The notes beneath the pieces are model-generated. The model was not told where the DNA came from, did not search any database, and worked only from the letters and a program-made list of their open reading frames with translations. From assembly GCA_025210475.1 (NCBI GenBank), contig JAOARW010000021.1:1-64000 (forward strand): a stretch of DNA of 64,000 nt, in the 5' to 3' direction. Of this stretch, positions 17,756-26,112 are shown in pieces. The stretch is from Carboxylicivirga sp. Its GTDB lineage: Bacteria > Bacteroidota > Bacteroidia > Bacteroidales > Marinilabiliaceae. The position numbers were made by a program, and so were the translations under genes. Position 1 is the stretch's first letter; each line of letters opens with the position of its first letter.

Positions 17756-18028
17756 ATGAAGCGATTCATGTATTTATTGGTGTTCTCTGTTTATATGTCG
17801 TTTATGGCCGTTTCTTGTGGTTTAAAATCTGAAAAGAAAGCCGATCACGGACATGAGCATGGTTCTGAAGCACACGATCACGATCATGATCACGGTCACG
17901 ACCATCACACGCATTCAGAGCAGGAAGAATTTGTTGTATCAAAAGATACGACAAAAACATCTGAAGAAGAACATCACGATCATGACCATGAGCATGGACA
18001 CGACCATGACCACGGTCACCAACATTAA
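17756..18028 (+). CDS. His/Asp-rich periplasmic lipoprotein, probable metal buffer
   Basis: A 90-residue predicted lipoprotein (lipobox AVSC, Cys at residue 21). The mature sequence consists largely of repeated HDHDHGHD-type units in two blocks separated by a short charged spacer (EEFVVSKDTTKTSEEE). About a third of the mature residues are histidine. No fold is expected; the protein should bind several divalent metal ions loosely. It lies between the first His-rich gene and the adaptor gene of the plus-strand efflux cluster and probably works as a metal sponge or shuttle for that pump. A strong hairpin (18031-18066) directly after the stop could separate its expression from the pump genes. 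Confidence 0.7.
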   Translation: MKRFMYLLVFSVYMSFMAVSCGLKSEKKADHGHEHGSEAHDHDHDHGHDHHTHSEQEEFVVSKDTTKTSEEEHHDHDHEHGHDHDHGHQH

Positions 18029-18030
18029 TT

Positions 18031-18066
18031 ATTATTCCGTCCCGGTAGCTATCGGGACGGAATAAT
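18031..18066 (+). terminator. Perfect 14-bp hairpin inside the plus-strand efflux operon
   Basis: ATTATTCCGTCCCG and CGGGACGGAATAAT are perfect inverted copies around an 8-base loop (GTAGCTAT). It begins 3 bases after the stop of the His-rich lipoprotein gene and ends 17 bases before the adaptor gene. There is no U tract, so it may be a partial terminator, an mRNA-stabilising hairpin or a dispersed palindromic repeat. Confidence 0.6.
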
Positions 18067-18082
18067 CAAACGAATTATCAAA

Positions 18083-19600
18083 ATGAAAAAGATTATATAT
18101 ATAAGTTTTGTTGTTGCCATAGGATTGTTTGCATCCTGCAATAGCAAGCAAAATTCACATGGGCACTCACATGATGTTATAGGAGGTCATAATGATGATC
18201 ATGCTCACGAAGCAGGCACATTAAGTTATACCCTGTTCACAGATAATTATGAGCTATTTGTAGAGTTTCCGGCCCTATCAGTCGGTCAAACAAGTACATT
18301 TGCTGCACACCTTACAGAGTTAAGTACTTATGAACCTCTTTCTGAGGGGAAGTTAACTGTAAGCCTTATTAAAGGCGATAAGGGAATTCGCCATCGTGTG
18401 GATGCACCAGCTTCTCCGGGTATTTTCAAACCTTCGCTTCAACCGAAAGAGGCAGGGAGCTATAAAATGCTTTTTGAACTGGAAAGTTCCAAAGAGAAGG
18501 TAAGTTTTGAGATATCACAAGTAGAGGTGTTTGCCAATGCCGATGAGGCGGCTCATGCACCTATGGAAGAAGCGGATGGTAATGCTATTAGTTTCTTAAA
18601 AGAGCAGGCATGGAAAACCGATTTTGCAATACAGGAGGTGAACTTACAAGCATTTTATTCGGTTATTCATACCTCAGCAAAAGTTGGAGGTCAGCCACAA
18701 TCGTCAGTACTTGTCAATTCTCAGGCCGAAGGACAGGTTAATCTATTTGCTGTAATGGGACAATCAGTCAAAAAAGGTGATTTATTGGCGCTTGTAACAG
18801 GTTCGGGTATTGAAAACAATATCAACATCAAGTTGAGCGAAAATAAAATTGCTTTTGAAAAAAGCAAGATGGATTATATTCGTACCAAGCCTTTGGTTGA
18901 GAGCCAGATGGTCTCCAATAAAGACTTTCTGCAAATAGAATCTCAATACAAGCGAGATTCACTGAGGTATTATCAGCTGGTCAAACAGGTGTCTCAACAG
19001 GGTTTAAAAATCACGTCGCCAATTGATGGTTTTGTTAGTGCAGTCAACGTTAATAATGGACAATTTATTAATAATGGTGCATCATTATTAAATGTAAGCA
19101 GTAGGAATAAGTTGCTTATTGAAGCATATGTGAATCAATCGGACTTTGAAAAGGTGAATGGAACTTTCGACGCCAATTTTACTTATGGCGACACCCAGGA
19201 AGCTATTACACTTCAGGAACTGGATGGAAAAGTTGTTTCAAACAATGCTTTTGTCAATAGTGGTATTACAAGAATCCCAGTTAGCTTTTCGAGCCTTAAC
19301 AATGGACAGTTAATGCCTGGTATGTATGTTGAAGCTTTCCTGAAAACAGGCAAGAAAGAAAATGCTTTGGTGATTCCTTTATCATCAATTGTAGAGGAAC
19401 AGGGCCAGTACTATGCTTTTGTTCAAAAAGGGGGAGAGTCATTTGTTAAACGGCAGATTGAAATAGCCAACTCTGATGGTATACGTACCGAAGTTATCTC
19501 AGGCTTAAAAGTTGGTGAAAGAATAGTTACCCAGGGAGCTTACCAAATAAAATTGGCAGCTATGGCAGGTAATTTACCTCTGCATGGTCATACGCATTAA
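18083..19600 (+). CDS. CzcB/CusB-like RND periplasmic adaptor lipoprotein
   Basis: A 505-residue membrane-fusion protein with a lipoprotein signal (LFASC, Cys at residue 19) followed by a His-rich segment (HGHSHD, GGHNDDHAHE). A beta-sandwich domain (about 50-160) precedes the core adaptor: a biotinyl-lipoyl-like barrel sandwich with an inserted helical hairpin (about 200-330), then beta-barrel and membrane-proximal parts ending with GERIVTQGAYQIKL. It links the inner-membrane pump to the outer-membrane channel. The His clusters match those of the two preceding genes and favour a Zn/Co/Cd/Ni or Cu substrate. The pump gene starts 11 bases after its stop. Confidence 0.9.
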   Translation: MKKIIYISFVVAIGLFASCNSKQNSHGHSHDVIGGHNDDHAHEAGTLSYTLFTDNYELFVEFPALSVGQTSTFAAHLTELSTYEPLSEGKLTVSLIKGDKGIRHRVDAPASPGIFKPSLQPKEAGSYKMLFELESSKEKVSFEISQVEVFANADEAAHAPMEEADGNAISFLKEQAWKTDFAIQEVNLQAFYSVIHTSAKVGGQPQSSVLVNSQAEGQVNLFAVMGQSVKKGDLLALVTGSGIENNINIKLSENKIAFEKSKMDYIRTKPLVESQMVSNKDFLQIESQYKRDSLRYYQLVKQVSQQGLKITSPIDGFVSAVNVNNGQFINNGASLLNVSSRNKLLIEAYVNQSDFEKVNGTFDANFTYGDTQEAITLQELDGKVVSNNAFVNSGITRIPVSFSSLNNGQLMPGMYVEAFLKTGKKENALVIPLSSIVEEQGQYYAFVQKGGESFVKRQIEIANSDGIRTEVISGLKVGERIVTQGAYQIKLAAMAGNLPLHGHTH

Positions 19601-19611
19601 AACAAGAATAT

Positions 19612-22600
19612 ATGTTGAACAAGATTATTGATTTTTCTTTAAAGAACAGGCTTCTGGTGGTGTTTATGGCTTTCATCCTTTTAGTAGGAGGAAGTTATAT
19701 CGCCACACAAATGGAAGTTGATGTTTTTCCAGATCTGACAGCTCCTTCGGTGGTGGTTTTGACGGAGGCACATGGTATGGCTACGGAAGAAGTAGAGCGT
19801 TTGGTTACTTTTCCCATAGAGACCGCCGTAAACGGAGCGACCAATGTTCGAAGGGTGCGTTCTTCATCGGCAACAGGTATTTCTATTGTGTGGGTGGATT
19901 TTGATTGGGATACAGATATATTTAAAGCCCGACAGATTGTAAGTGAGAAGCTGGCAACTGTAGCCGAACGATTACCCGAGAATGCAGGTAATCCAACGCT
20001 GGCCCCTCAGTCATCAATCATTGGTGAGATAATGGTGATTACCGTATCATCGGATTCTTTACCCCCAATGGATTTAAGAACCATTGCCGACTGGCAGGTG
20101 CGCAATCGTTTATTATCAATAGGTGGTGTGTCACAGGTGGTTGTTATGGGCGGTGATTTTAAGCAATACATTGTTGAAGCTGATCCTGAAAAGATGGGTT
20201 TTTATGGTGTTAGCTTCACGGAATTGTTTGAAGCATGTGACCACCTCAATCAGAATGCAACAGGTAGTTTCCTGAATGATTTTGGCAATGAATATGTGAT
20301 TCGGGGAGTTATCAGAACCAATAACCTGAATGATATTGGTAACTCGGTTATTAAGTTTGTTAACGGGCATCCGGTTTCGATTAATGATGTGGCTGTGGTT
20401 AAAACAGGTGCTTCTCCTAAAATAGGAGCCGGTTATTTAAACAGCAAGCCGGCTGTGGTGATGACGGTTTTGAAACAGCCCAATACAAATACCCTGGTTC
20501 TAACAAAACGAATTGATGAGGCAATAGCCAGCTTAAAAGAGACTTTGCCTGGTCATGTTAAAATAAGAACAGATGTTTTCAGACAGTCGGATTTCATTAT
20601 CAGGGCTGTTGATAATGTAACCCGGGCATTGCTCGAAGGAGGCTTATTTGTCACAATAGTTCTTTTTCTATTCTTATTGAATTTCAGAACTACAGTTATA
20701 TCTCTTATTGCCATTCCTCTGTCTTTGCTGGTGGCTGTCATCACCCTTAAATGGATGGGACTAACCATCAATACAATGTCTTTGGGCGGTATGGCCATTG
20801 CCATTGGGTCCTTAGTTGATGATGCCATTATTGATGTGGATAATGTGCTCAAACGTCTAAAAGAAAACGCGCGCTTGCCGAAAGAAAAGCAGGAGCAGAA
20901 ATTGAAGGTCATCTACAATGCGTCTAAGGAGATACGTGCCTCGATTTTAAATGCTACATTGATAATTATTGTGGCTTTTATTCCTTTGTTTTTCCTTTCC
21001 GGCATGGAAGGACGGATGTTACAACCTTTGGGTATCTCATTTATTGTTTCTCTGTTTGCATCATTGGTGGTGGCTATTACCCTCACGCCTGTTATGTGTA
21101 GCTTTTTGTTAACCAACGATCAACAATTAAAGAGACATGAAACAGGAAGCAAATGGGTACGTTGGTTAAATGAAAGATATGGCCTGATGTTGGAGCGTTC
21201 TCTTAAACTTAAAAAAGCTATGATTGCTTCAGCCGGCATACTATTCATCCTATCCATGTTTGTGTTCTTTAATCTGGGGCGAAGTTTCCTTCCTGAATTT
21301 AATGAGGGCATGCTCACTTTAAGTACAGTAAGTTTACCTGGAATTTCATTGGAGGAGAGTAATAAAATGAACCTCTTGCTTGAAAAGGAAATGCTCGAAA
21401 TGGAGGAAATTAATACGATTGTTCGAAGGACAGGACGAGCAGAACTGGATGAACATGCGCAAGGTGTTTTCTCTTCCGAGGTAGATGTGCCTTTTGAATT
21501 AAATGGACGTTCCAAAGAAGATTTTCTGGAAGAACTGCGCAGTCGTTTGGGAACAATACGCGGCATTAACATTACTGTTGGTCAGCCTTTGTCGCACCGA
21601 ATTGACCACATGCTCTCGGGTACAAGAGCTAATATTGCCATTAAAGTGTTCGGGACCGATTTGCATAAGATGTTTTCAATTGCCACACAAATTAAATCCA
21701 ATATCTCAGGAATTGAGGGTTTGGTAGATGTTAATGTGGAGCAACAGGTGGAGATTCCTCAATTACAAATCAAACCCAAGCGCGAAATGCTAAAACAATA
21801 TGGTATTCCGATTAATGAATTTGCTGAGTTTATCGATGTGGCTTTTGCCGGCGAAAAGGTATCGGAAGTGTATGAGGGAAATATGAGCTTTGATTTGGTT
21901 TTAAGGTACAATGACCGATATCGGCAGTCTATCGAAGCTGTTAAAAACACCTTAATTGATACACACGATGGCAATAAGGTGGCATTAAAGGAGGTTGCTA
22001 ATATTGTATCTGCATCCGGTCCCAATACAATCAGCAGGGAAAATGTACAACGCAAAGTGGTTGTTTCTGCCAATGTTTCAGGGCGCGATTTACGCGGTGT
22101 GGTAACCGATGTGCAGGAAAATATAAAGGAGAACATCAATTTGCCTGAAAACTATTACATCCAATATGGTGGGCAGTTTGAGAGTGAAGCAAAAGCCTCG
22201 AGCTTACTGTTCTATACCTCTCTTTTTGCCATTTTAATTATTTTCCTTTTGCTGTACATGGAGTTCCGAAACTTAACTGTATCTGGTATTATTTTGCTAA
22301 ACCTGCCACTGGCATTGATTGGAGGAGTTGTTAGTATCTGGGTAACATCAGGCATGTTAAGTATTCCTGCAATTATTGGTTTTATTACCCTGTTTGGCAT
22401 CGCAACACGCAACGGCATTCTTTTGGTGTCGAGGTATAATGCCTTGCAGGAAGAAGGAGAACCGCTCTATAAAGCAATTATACATGGTTCGATGGATCGA
22501 TTAAATCCGATATTAATGACGGCACTGACGGCAGCATTGGCTTTAATACCGTTGGCATTTGCCGGTGATCAGCCCGGAAATGAAATACAAAGTCCCATGG

Positions 22601-22698
22601 CGGTGGTCATCCTTGGGGGCTTATTCAGTTCCACATTATTGAATGCATTTATTGTTCCGGCAGTGTATTATTTAATCAAGAGAAAGGAGGCAAAATAA
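19612..22698 (+). CDS. czcA: CzcA-type heavy-metal RND efflux permease
   Basis: A 1028-residue pump of normal length for HME-RND proteins. It begins with LNKIIDFSLKNRLLVVFMAF (helix 1) and carries porter-domain segments such as VRRVRSSSATGISIVWVDFDWDTD. The helix-4 region GGMAIAIGSLVDDAIIDVDNVLKR has the paired acidic residues of the proton relay, and the C-terminal bundle includes FGIATRNGILLVSRY. It moves metal ions from the periplasm or cytoplasm to the outside in exchange for protons. The metal cannot be fixed from sequence alone; the His-rich partners suggest divalent cations. Its stop at 22698 is followed almost immediately by the channel gene at 22700, so translation is probably coupled. 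Confidence 0.92.
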   Translation: MLNKIIDFSLKNRLLVVFMAFILLVGGSYIATQMEVDVFPDLTAPSVVVLTEAHGMATEEVERLVTFPIETAVNGATNVRRVRSSSATGISIVWVDFDWDTDIFKARQIVSEKLATVAERLPENAGNPTLAPQSSIIGEIMVITVSSDSLPPMDLRTIADWQVRNRLLSIGGVSQVVVMGGDFKQYIVEADPEKMGFYGVSFTELFEACDHLNQNATGSFLNDFGNEYVIRGVIRTNNLNDIGNSVIKFVNGHPVSINDVAVVKTGASPKIGAGYLNSKPAVVMTVLKQPNTNTLVLTKRIDEAIASLKETLPGHVKIRTDVFRQSDFIIRAVDNVTRALLEGGLFVTIVLFLFLLNFRTTVISLIAIPLSLLVAVITLKWMGLTINTMSLGGMAIAIGSLVDDAIIDVDNVLKRLKENARLPKEKQEQKLKVIYNASKEIRASILNATLIIIVAFIPLFFLSGMEGRMLQPLGISFIVSLFASLVVAITLTPVMCSFLLTNDQQLKRHETGSKWVRWLNERYGLMLERSLKLKKAMIASAGILFILSMFVFFNLGRSFLPEFNEGMLTLSTVSLPGISLEESNKMNLLLEKEMLEMEEINTIVRRTGRAELDEHAQGVFSSEVDVPFELNGRSKEDFLEELRSRLGTIRGINITVGQPLSHRIDHMLSGTRANIAIKVFGTDLHKMFSIATQIKSNISGIEGLVDVNVEQQVEIPQLQIKPKREMLKQYGIPINEFAEFIDVAFAGEKVSEVYEGNMSFDLVLRYNDRYRQSIEAVKNTLIDTHDGNKVALKEVANIVSASGPNTISRENVQRKVVVSANVSGRDLRGVVTDVQENIKENINLPENYYIQYGGQFESEAKASSLLFYTSLFAILIIFLLLYMEFRNLTVSGIILLNLPLALIGGVVSIWVTSGMLSIPAIIGFITLFGIATRNGILLVSRYNALQEEGEPLYKAIIHGSMDRLNPILMTALTAALALIPLAFAGDQPGNEIQSPMAVVILGGLFSSTLLNAFIVPAVYYLIKRKEAK

Positions 22699-22699
22699 G

Positions 22700-23872
22700 A
22701 TGAAGACTTTATTTAATATCATTCTGCTAGTGTGCATTTCATCGCCTGGCTATAGTCAGGCGTTTGAAGGACTGATGCAGAATATTGAGCAAAATAATCC
22801 ACGCATTAAAACCTTGCAAAAATGGCTGGAAGCTGAAGAGGTGTATTCCAAGACGGGCATTTATCCGAATAATCCAAGTCTTAGTTATAACTATTTATTT
22901 GGTAATCAGGATAACATTGGTGATCAAAAGGAATTTGAGATAACGCAATCATTTCAACTACCGGGTTATTATACTTCGAAGGCAGAACTGCATAAATTAG
23001 GTTTTAAGCAAAAACAAGCCTTGGCAGAAAAGGAGAGGAGAGCTATACTGCACTCGGCCAGGATACTTTATTTTAACCTGGCATGGCTTCAGAAAAGTAA
23101 AGCACTATTGGATAAACGACTTGAAGATGCAGAAAATCTTGTAAGCATAATGAAAGAAGGTTTTGAAGGAGGTGAGGTATCTAAACCTGTTTATGATAAG
23201 GCGAGGATTTATGCCGTTGGGGTTAAAAGCCAGAAGCAAACGCTTATATCGCAGATAAACGTTTATTCTGAACAGCTAAAACAGCAAAATGGTGGTGTTG
23301 CGATAGAAGGTTTGAATTATGAATATCCAGTAAATTGGTCACTACCTGCCTTGGATACTTTGCTTGCAAACCTGTCTGGTACTAATCCTGATTTATTAAT
23401 AGCTCAACTGGATTTAAAAGAATCTGAAACCAACATTAAGAATTCAAGGTTGGAAAGCTGGCCAAGTTTTGAGCTGGGCTATAAATCAGAGACCATTTTG
23501 AATCAAAAGTTGCAGGGTGTTAATGCCGGTATTACAATTCCTTTATGGCAAAACAATAACAAAGTGAAGCACGCCAAGTTGCAATCAGAATGGTCGAAAC
23601 TTAATTTGAGCCAGGAGGAAAGTGAAGTTAAAACAAGGGCAAAGACGCTTTACTATGAAGTACTTGCCTTGAAAGCAAGTTATGAAGAAATGAAAGCGAT
23701 TATGGATGAAGAACAGTTTTCAGTGAGTAATCTGGAATTGTTAAAAGCCGGACAGATTTCGTTTTCAGAATACCTGGTTGACGCGGATTTAATATGGGAA
23801 AGTCAAAGCCAATATTTGGACAACGAAAAGACTTACTTCAATGTTTTAAGTCAACTAAAAACGATGGAGTAA
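22700..23872 (+). CDS. TolC-family outer-membrane channel of the CzcA system
   Basis: A 390-residue protein with a signal peptide (TLFNIILLVCISSPGYSQA) and the two helical-hairpin repeats of outer-membrane efflux proteins. Characteristic segments are YPNNPSLSYNYLFG near residue 55 and GVNAGITIPLWQNNNKVK near 275. It is similar in type to CzcC. A good ribosome-binding site (AAAGGAGG) lies just upstream inside the end of the pump gene, and the start codon is one base after the pump's stop. It is the last gene of the operon; the hairpin at 23908-23940 lies 36 bases downstream. Confidence 0.9.
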   Translation: MKTLFNIILLVCISSPGYSQAFEGLMQNIEQNNPRIKTLQKWLEAEEVYSKTGIYPNNPSLSYNYLFGNQDNIGDQKEFEITQSFQLPGYYTSKAELHKLGFKQKQALAEKERRAILHSARILYFNLAWLQKSKALLDKRLEDAENLVSIMKEGFEGGEVSKPVYDKARIYAVGVKSQKQTLISQINVYSEQLKQQNGGVAIEGLNYEYPVNWSLPALDTLLANLSGTNPDLLIAQLDLKESETNIKNSRLESWPSFELGYKSETILNQKLQGVNAGITIPLWQNNNKVKHAKLQSEWSKLNLSQEESEVKTRAKTLYYEVLALKASYEEMKAIMDEEQFSVSNLELLKAGQISFSEYLVDADLIWESQSQYLDNEKTYFNVLSQLKTME

Positions 23873-23907
23873 TAGCTAATAAAAATTGAATTTGCATACA
23901 AATGAAG

Positions 23908-23940
23908 TAAGGAAACGGTCTGCAGACTGTTTCCTTATTT
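23908..23940 (+). terminator. Intrinsic terminator of the plus-strand efflux operon
   Basis: TAAGGAAACGGTC and GACTGTTTCCTTA pair over 13 bp (one G-U) around TGCA, followed by TTT and AT-rich sequence. It sits 36 bases after the channel gene and can also serve the convergent FMN-binding gene. Confidence 0.75.
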
Positions 23941-24024
23941 TATATTTGAACACATGCGTTTATTATAAAAAGAAGAAATTCAATTTCAGGATTGGCAGCT
24001 AAGAAAAAAAGTTGGTTTTCAAAT

Positions 24025-24600
24025 TTAACTGCGTTTCAAAAACTCACTGAGAATGCGGGTTTTATCGCTAATGTCCTGAGTAATTCCGTTGACTGATATG
24101 GTTGCACCCGAAATGGAGTCGATATTTTTACCTACCTCTAAATCTTTTTCGGCGGTATTGTAACCAATAAATTGTTTTAACCAGCCTTTGGCAGTCACTT
24201 CGTGACCGTGAGTAGCCTGGTAGTTAAATACCTTTACCAAAAGTACTTTGTTTTGGGCGTTAAAGAGAACCAGGTAATCGAAGTATTCTGAATCGCCATT
24301 TTGTGACATAGTATTGGGTATGGAACAGCCACCTGCCCGGCAGCTGTTCACACGACCAATGTACATGTATTGTATTTCTGAATCAGTATTTTCACTGGCA
24401 ATTTCAAAGTATTTGCCTTTTATATCGCTTGTTAAATCCGCAGGTAATGTCATTTCACTTAACTTGGGATTAATAAGCTTGCAGCTTTTAACAAGTGTTT
24501 TCTCAATGGCTTTATGCTGATAGTTAATACTACCTTCTTTGGCCAGTGTAACACAACAAATTGTTGCCAGTAATATGGTTAATACCGATTGTTTCATCAT
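24025..24600 (-). CDS. Extracytoplasmic FMN-binding domain protein
   Basis: A 191-residue protein with a signal peptide (VLTILLATICCVTLA) and a single FMN-binding domain of the NqrC/RnfG type. The flavin-attachment motif is visible near the C-terminus as DSISGATIS, where in related proteins the Thr of SGAT carries covalently bound FMN added by the transferase ApbE. An extra cysteine loop (SCRAGGCS) around residue 90 could form a disulfide or bind metal. Such proteins pass electrons outside the cytoplasm. Its gene starts 2 bases after the porin gene ends, so the two are co-transcribed. No ApbE gene is in the window. The electron donor and acceptor are unknown. Confidence 0.75.
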   Translation of the reverse strand: MMKQSVLTILLATICCVTLAKEGSINYQHKAIEKTLVKSCKLINPKLSEMTLPADLTSDIKGKYFEIASENTDSEIQYMYIGRVNSCRAGGCSIPNTMSQNGDSEYFDYLVLFNAQNKVLLVKVFNYQATHGHEVTAKGWLKQFIGYNTAEKDLEVGKNIDSISGATISVNGITQDISDKTRILSEFLKRS

Positions 24601-24602
24601 TA

Positions 24603-25796
24603 TTAGAACATTATACCGAATCCGGCATTAAACGTCTTTGAGTATTCATCATCTGCTGCCGATTTAACAAATTGCATATCTGCTTTTAAAACGGCGTTTT
24701 GAGTTAACTTAAGGGTTAATCCTGTTGTAACGGCTTTTACATCGTACGCATCATTTGCAGCAAGGTTTCCATCCACTTTATTGTGTGTGTTGTAGGCTTC
24801 GTAACGAACAAAAGGAATCAAATCTGTTTTTACATCATCCAGGTGTTTAAATACATTGTAGCCTGCCTCAAGATAGTAGCCAAACATAGCACTTCCAACA
24901 TCATTGCCGGTGAATTCATTGTACTGTTTGGTATTTGTTAAAGATGTGTGATAATATTGTCCGCGTAATTGTAAGCCACCATATGTGTAGCGCGCATCCA
25001 ATCCAATCATCGCCATACCAATCACTGATGAGTCGGCAGCAGCAACGCCATCTTTATCACTCTTATCAAGACCATCGTACAATGTACTTTGCGAATCGCC
25101 AAAATAGCCTGATAATCCAATGTTTAGGCCGCGAATTCCATAATATTCAACTTTACCGGTAAAGTTAGCTGAACTAACATAGGCTTCTGCTCCTTTTTGA
25201 CGGCCTTTGCGTAAACCGTTTTTGCCACTGAATTTACCCGAACCGTCGTAACCGTTAAATCCACCAACAATATATGCCTGGTAGCGAATAGAAGCAGGTA
25301 GAACGTTACCTGTAAAACCGACACCAATTTCGCGCCAGGTGGTTGGTGCAATGTATTTGTCGATTAATGGACGTTCAACTCCGTTAAAGGTATTTGGTTC
25401 GTGGTATTCGTTAACAATACCCATAGGTATTAACATTAAACCTCCACGAAACTGAAATGCATTACTAAGTTTGTGTTGAATAAACGCTTGTTCAACGTAC
25501 ACTTCTTTAACATGCTCAAATTCTAACTCCGTAACAAATTGAGTTTTCTCGTTAAAATTATAACCAAATAGCATAACGATTCGGTGTACATCTAACTTTC
25601 CATTATTGTAAGTGTCGGAGTTAAGTTTTTGATTGTAGTGCGCTTCACCATATCCCCCGATGGTTAAACCCTGATTTGAATTCAACAAACGTTGTGCTGA
25701 GTTAAGTTGTTGCTCGCCGTCATTATTTTGAGCAAATACATTTGATACAGCAGCAATAAATGCAGCAATAAGTACAATTTTTTTCATTATCATCAT
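24603..25796 (-). CDS. Outer-membrane porin-like beta-barrel protein
   Basis: A 397-residue protein with a signal peptide (KKIVLIAAFIAAVSNVFAQ). A short N-terminal segment precedes a barrel of alternating strands: GLTIGGYGEAHYNQK, KTQFVTELEFEHVKEVYVEQAFIQHK, and a closing strand KADMQFVKSAADDEYSKTFNAGFGIMF that ends in Phe, as outer-membrane barrels usually do. The pattern resembles phosphate-selective-porin-like (OprP/OprO-type) proteins and related Bacteroidota porins, but the substrate is not clear. It is the first gene of a two-gene operon with the FMN-binding protein. A promoter with an adjoining palindrome lies upstream (25860-25910). Confidence 0.75.
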   Translation of the reverse strand: MMIMKKIVLIAAFIAAVSNVFAQNNDGEQQLNSAQRLLNSNQGLTIGGYGEAHYNQKLNSDTYNNGKLDVHRIVMLFGYNFNEKTQFVTELEFEHVKEVYVEQAFIQHKLSNAFQFRGGLMLIPMGIVNEYHEPNTFNGVERPLIDKYIAPTTWREIGVGFTGNVLPASIRYQAYIVGGFNGYDGSGKFSGKNGLRKGRQKGAEAYVSSANFTGKVEYYGIRGLNIGLSGYFGDSQSTLYDGLDKSDKDGVAAADSSVIGMAMIGLDARYTYGGLQLRGQYYHTSLTNTKQYNEFTGNDVGSAMFGYYLEAGYNVFKHLDDVKTDLIPFVRYEAYNTHNKVDGNLAANDAYDVKAVTTGLTLKLTQNAVLKADMQFVKSAADDEYSKTFNAGFGIMF

Positions 25797-25859
25797 TGTT
25801 TCCCGTTAAGCCGTCATCAATTGTTTGATTATGTGATGAATGCTTAAATTATTTCGAGA

Positions 25860-25887
25860 CAAAATTACTGCATTAATAGCGGCCAAA
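25860..25887 (-). promoter_or_regulatory. Candidate promoter of the porin/FMN-binding operon
   Basis: On the minus strand TAATTTTG (25867-25860) fits the -7 consensus TAnnTTTG, and TTTG (25887-25884) lies 16 bases upstream as a -33 element. The spacing is a few bases shorter than usual. The translation start is about 60 bases downstream. Confidence 0.45.
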
Positions 25888-25888
25888 G

Positions 25889-25910
25889 TATCCCCAATTA
25901 TTGGGAAATC
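25889..25910. promoter_or_regulatory. Palindromic box next to the porin -33 element
   Basis: TATCCCCAATTATTGGGA contains the palindrome CCCAATTATTGGG and lies immediately upstream of the candidate -33 element, centred about 45 bases before the predicted transcription start. That is a typical activator position. A near-identical box lies at 26011-26031 in the opposite orientation. Confidence 0.45.
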
Positions 25911-26010
25911 ATTAATTGTTATGAGTGTAATTGCGTAACTATAATGAATTGTTAATTAGGCAATAAAGACGATTTGTTTATTGTTTTTCACTAAGTATAG
26001 AACATATGAA

Positions 26011-26031
26011 TCCCTATAAATGGGGATAATC
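26011..26031. promoter_or_regulatory. Second copy of the porin-promoter box, inverted
   Basis: CCCTATAAATGGGGATA matches the reverse complement of the first box at 15 of 17 positions. It lies about 120 bases further upstream, still within the intergenic space, and fits a second binding site for the same regulator. Confidence 0.4.
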
Positions 26032-26112
26032 TTGTTATTGAGGAAAAAACTACAACAAAATATACAAATGCAATTTGAATTTGGGTTTAACTGCTTATCT
26101 ATTTATTTAGAA

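Noticed and set aside
17281-18030. His-codon repeats as a possible CRISPR or microsatellite array
   Set aside because: The repeats are explained by His/Asp codons in two coding regions. There are no spacers of even length and no fixed repeat unit.
17853-18065. Second open frame of 70 codons overlapping the His-rich lipoprotein
   Set aside because: It is a frame-shifted shadow of the repetitive CATGAC/CACGAT coding sequence and gives Met/Thr/Ile repeats without a signal or lipobox.
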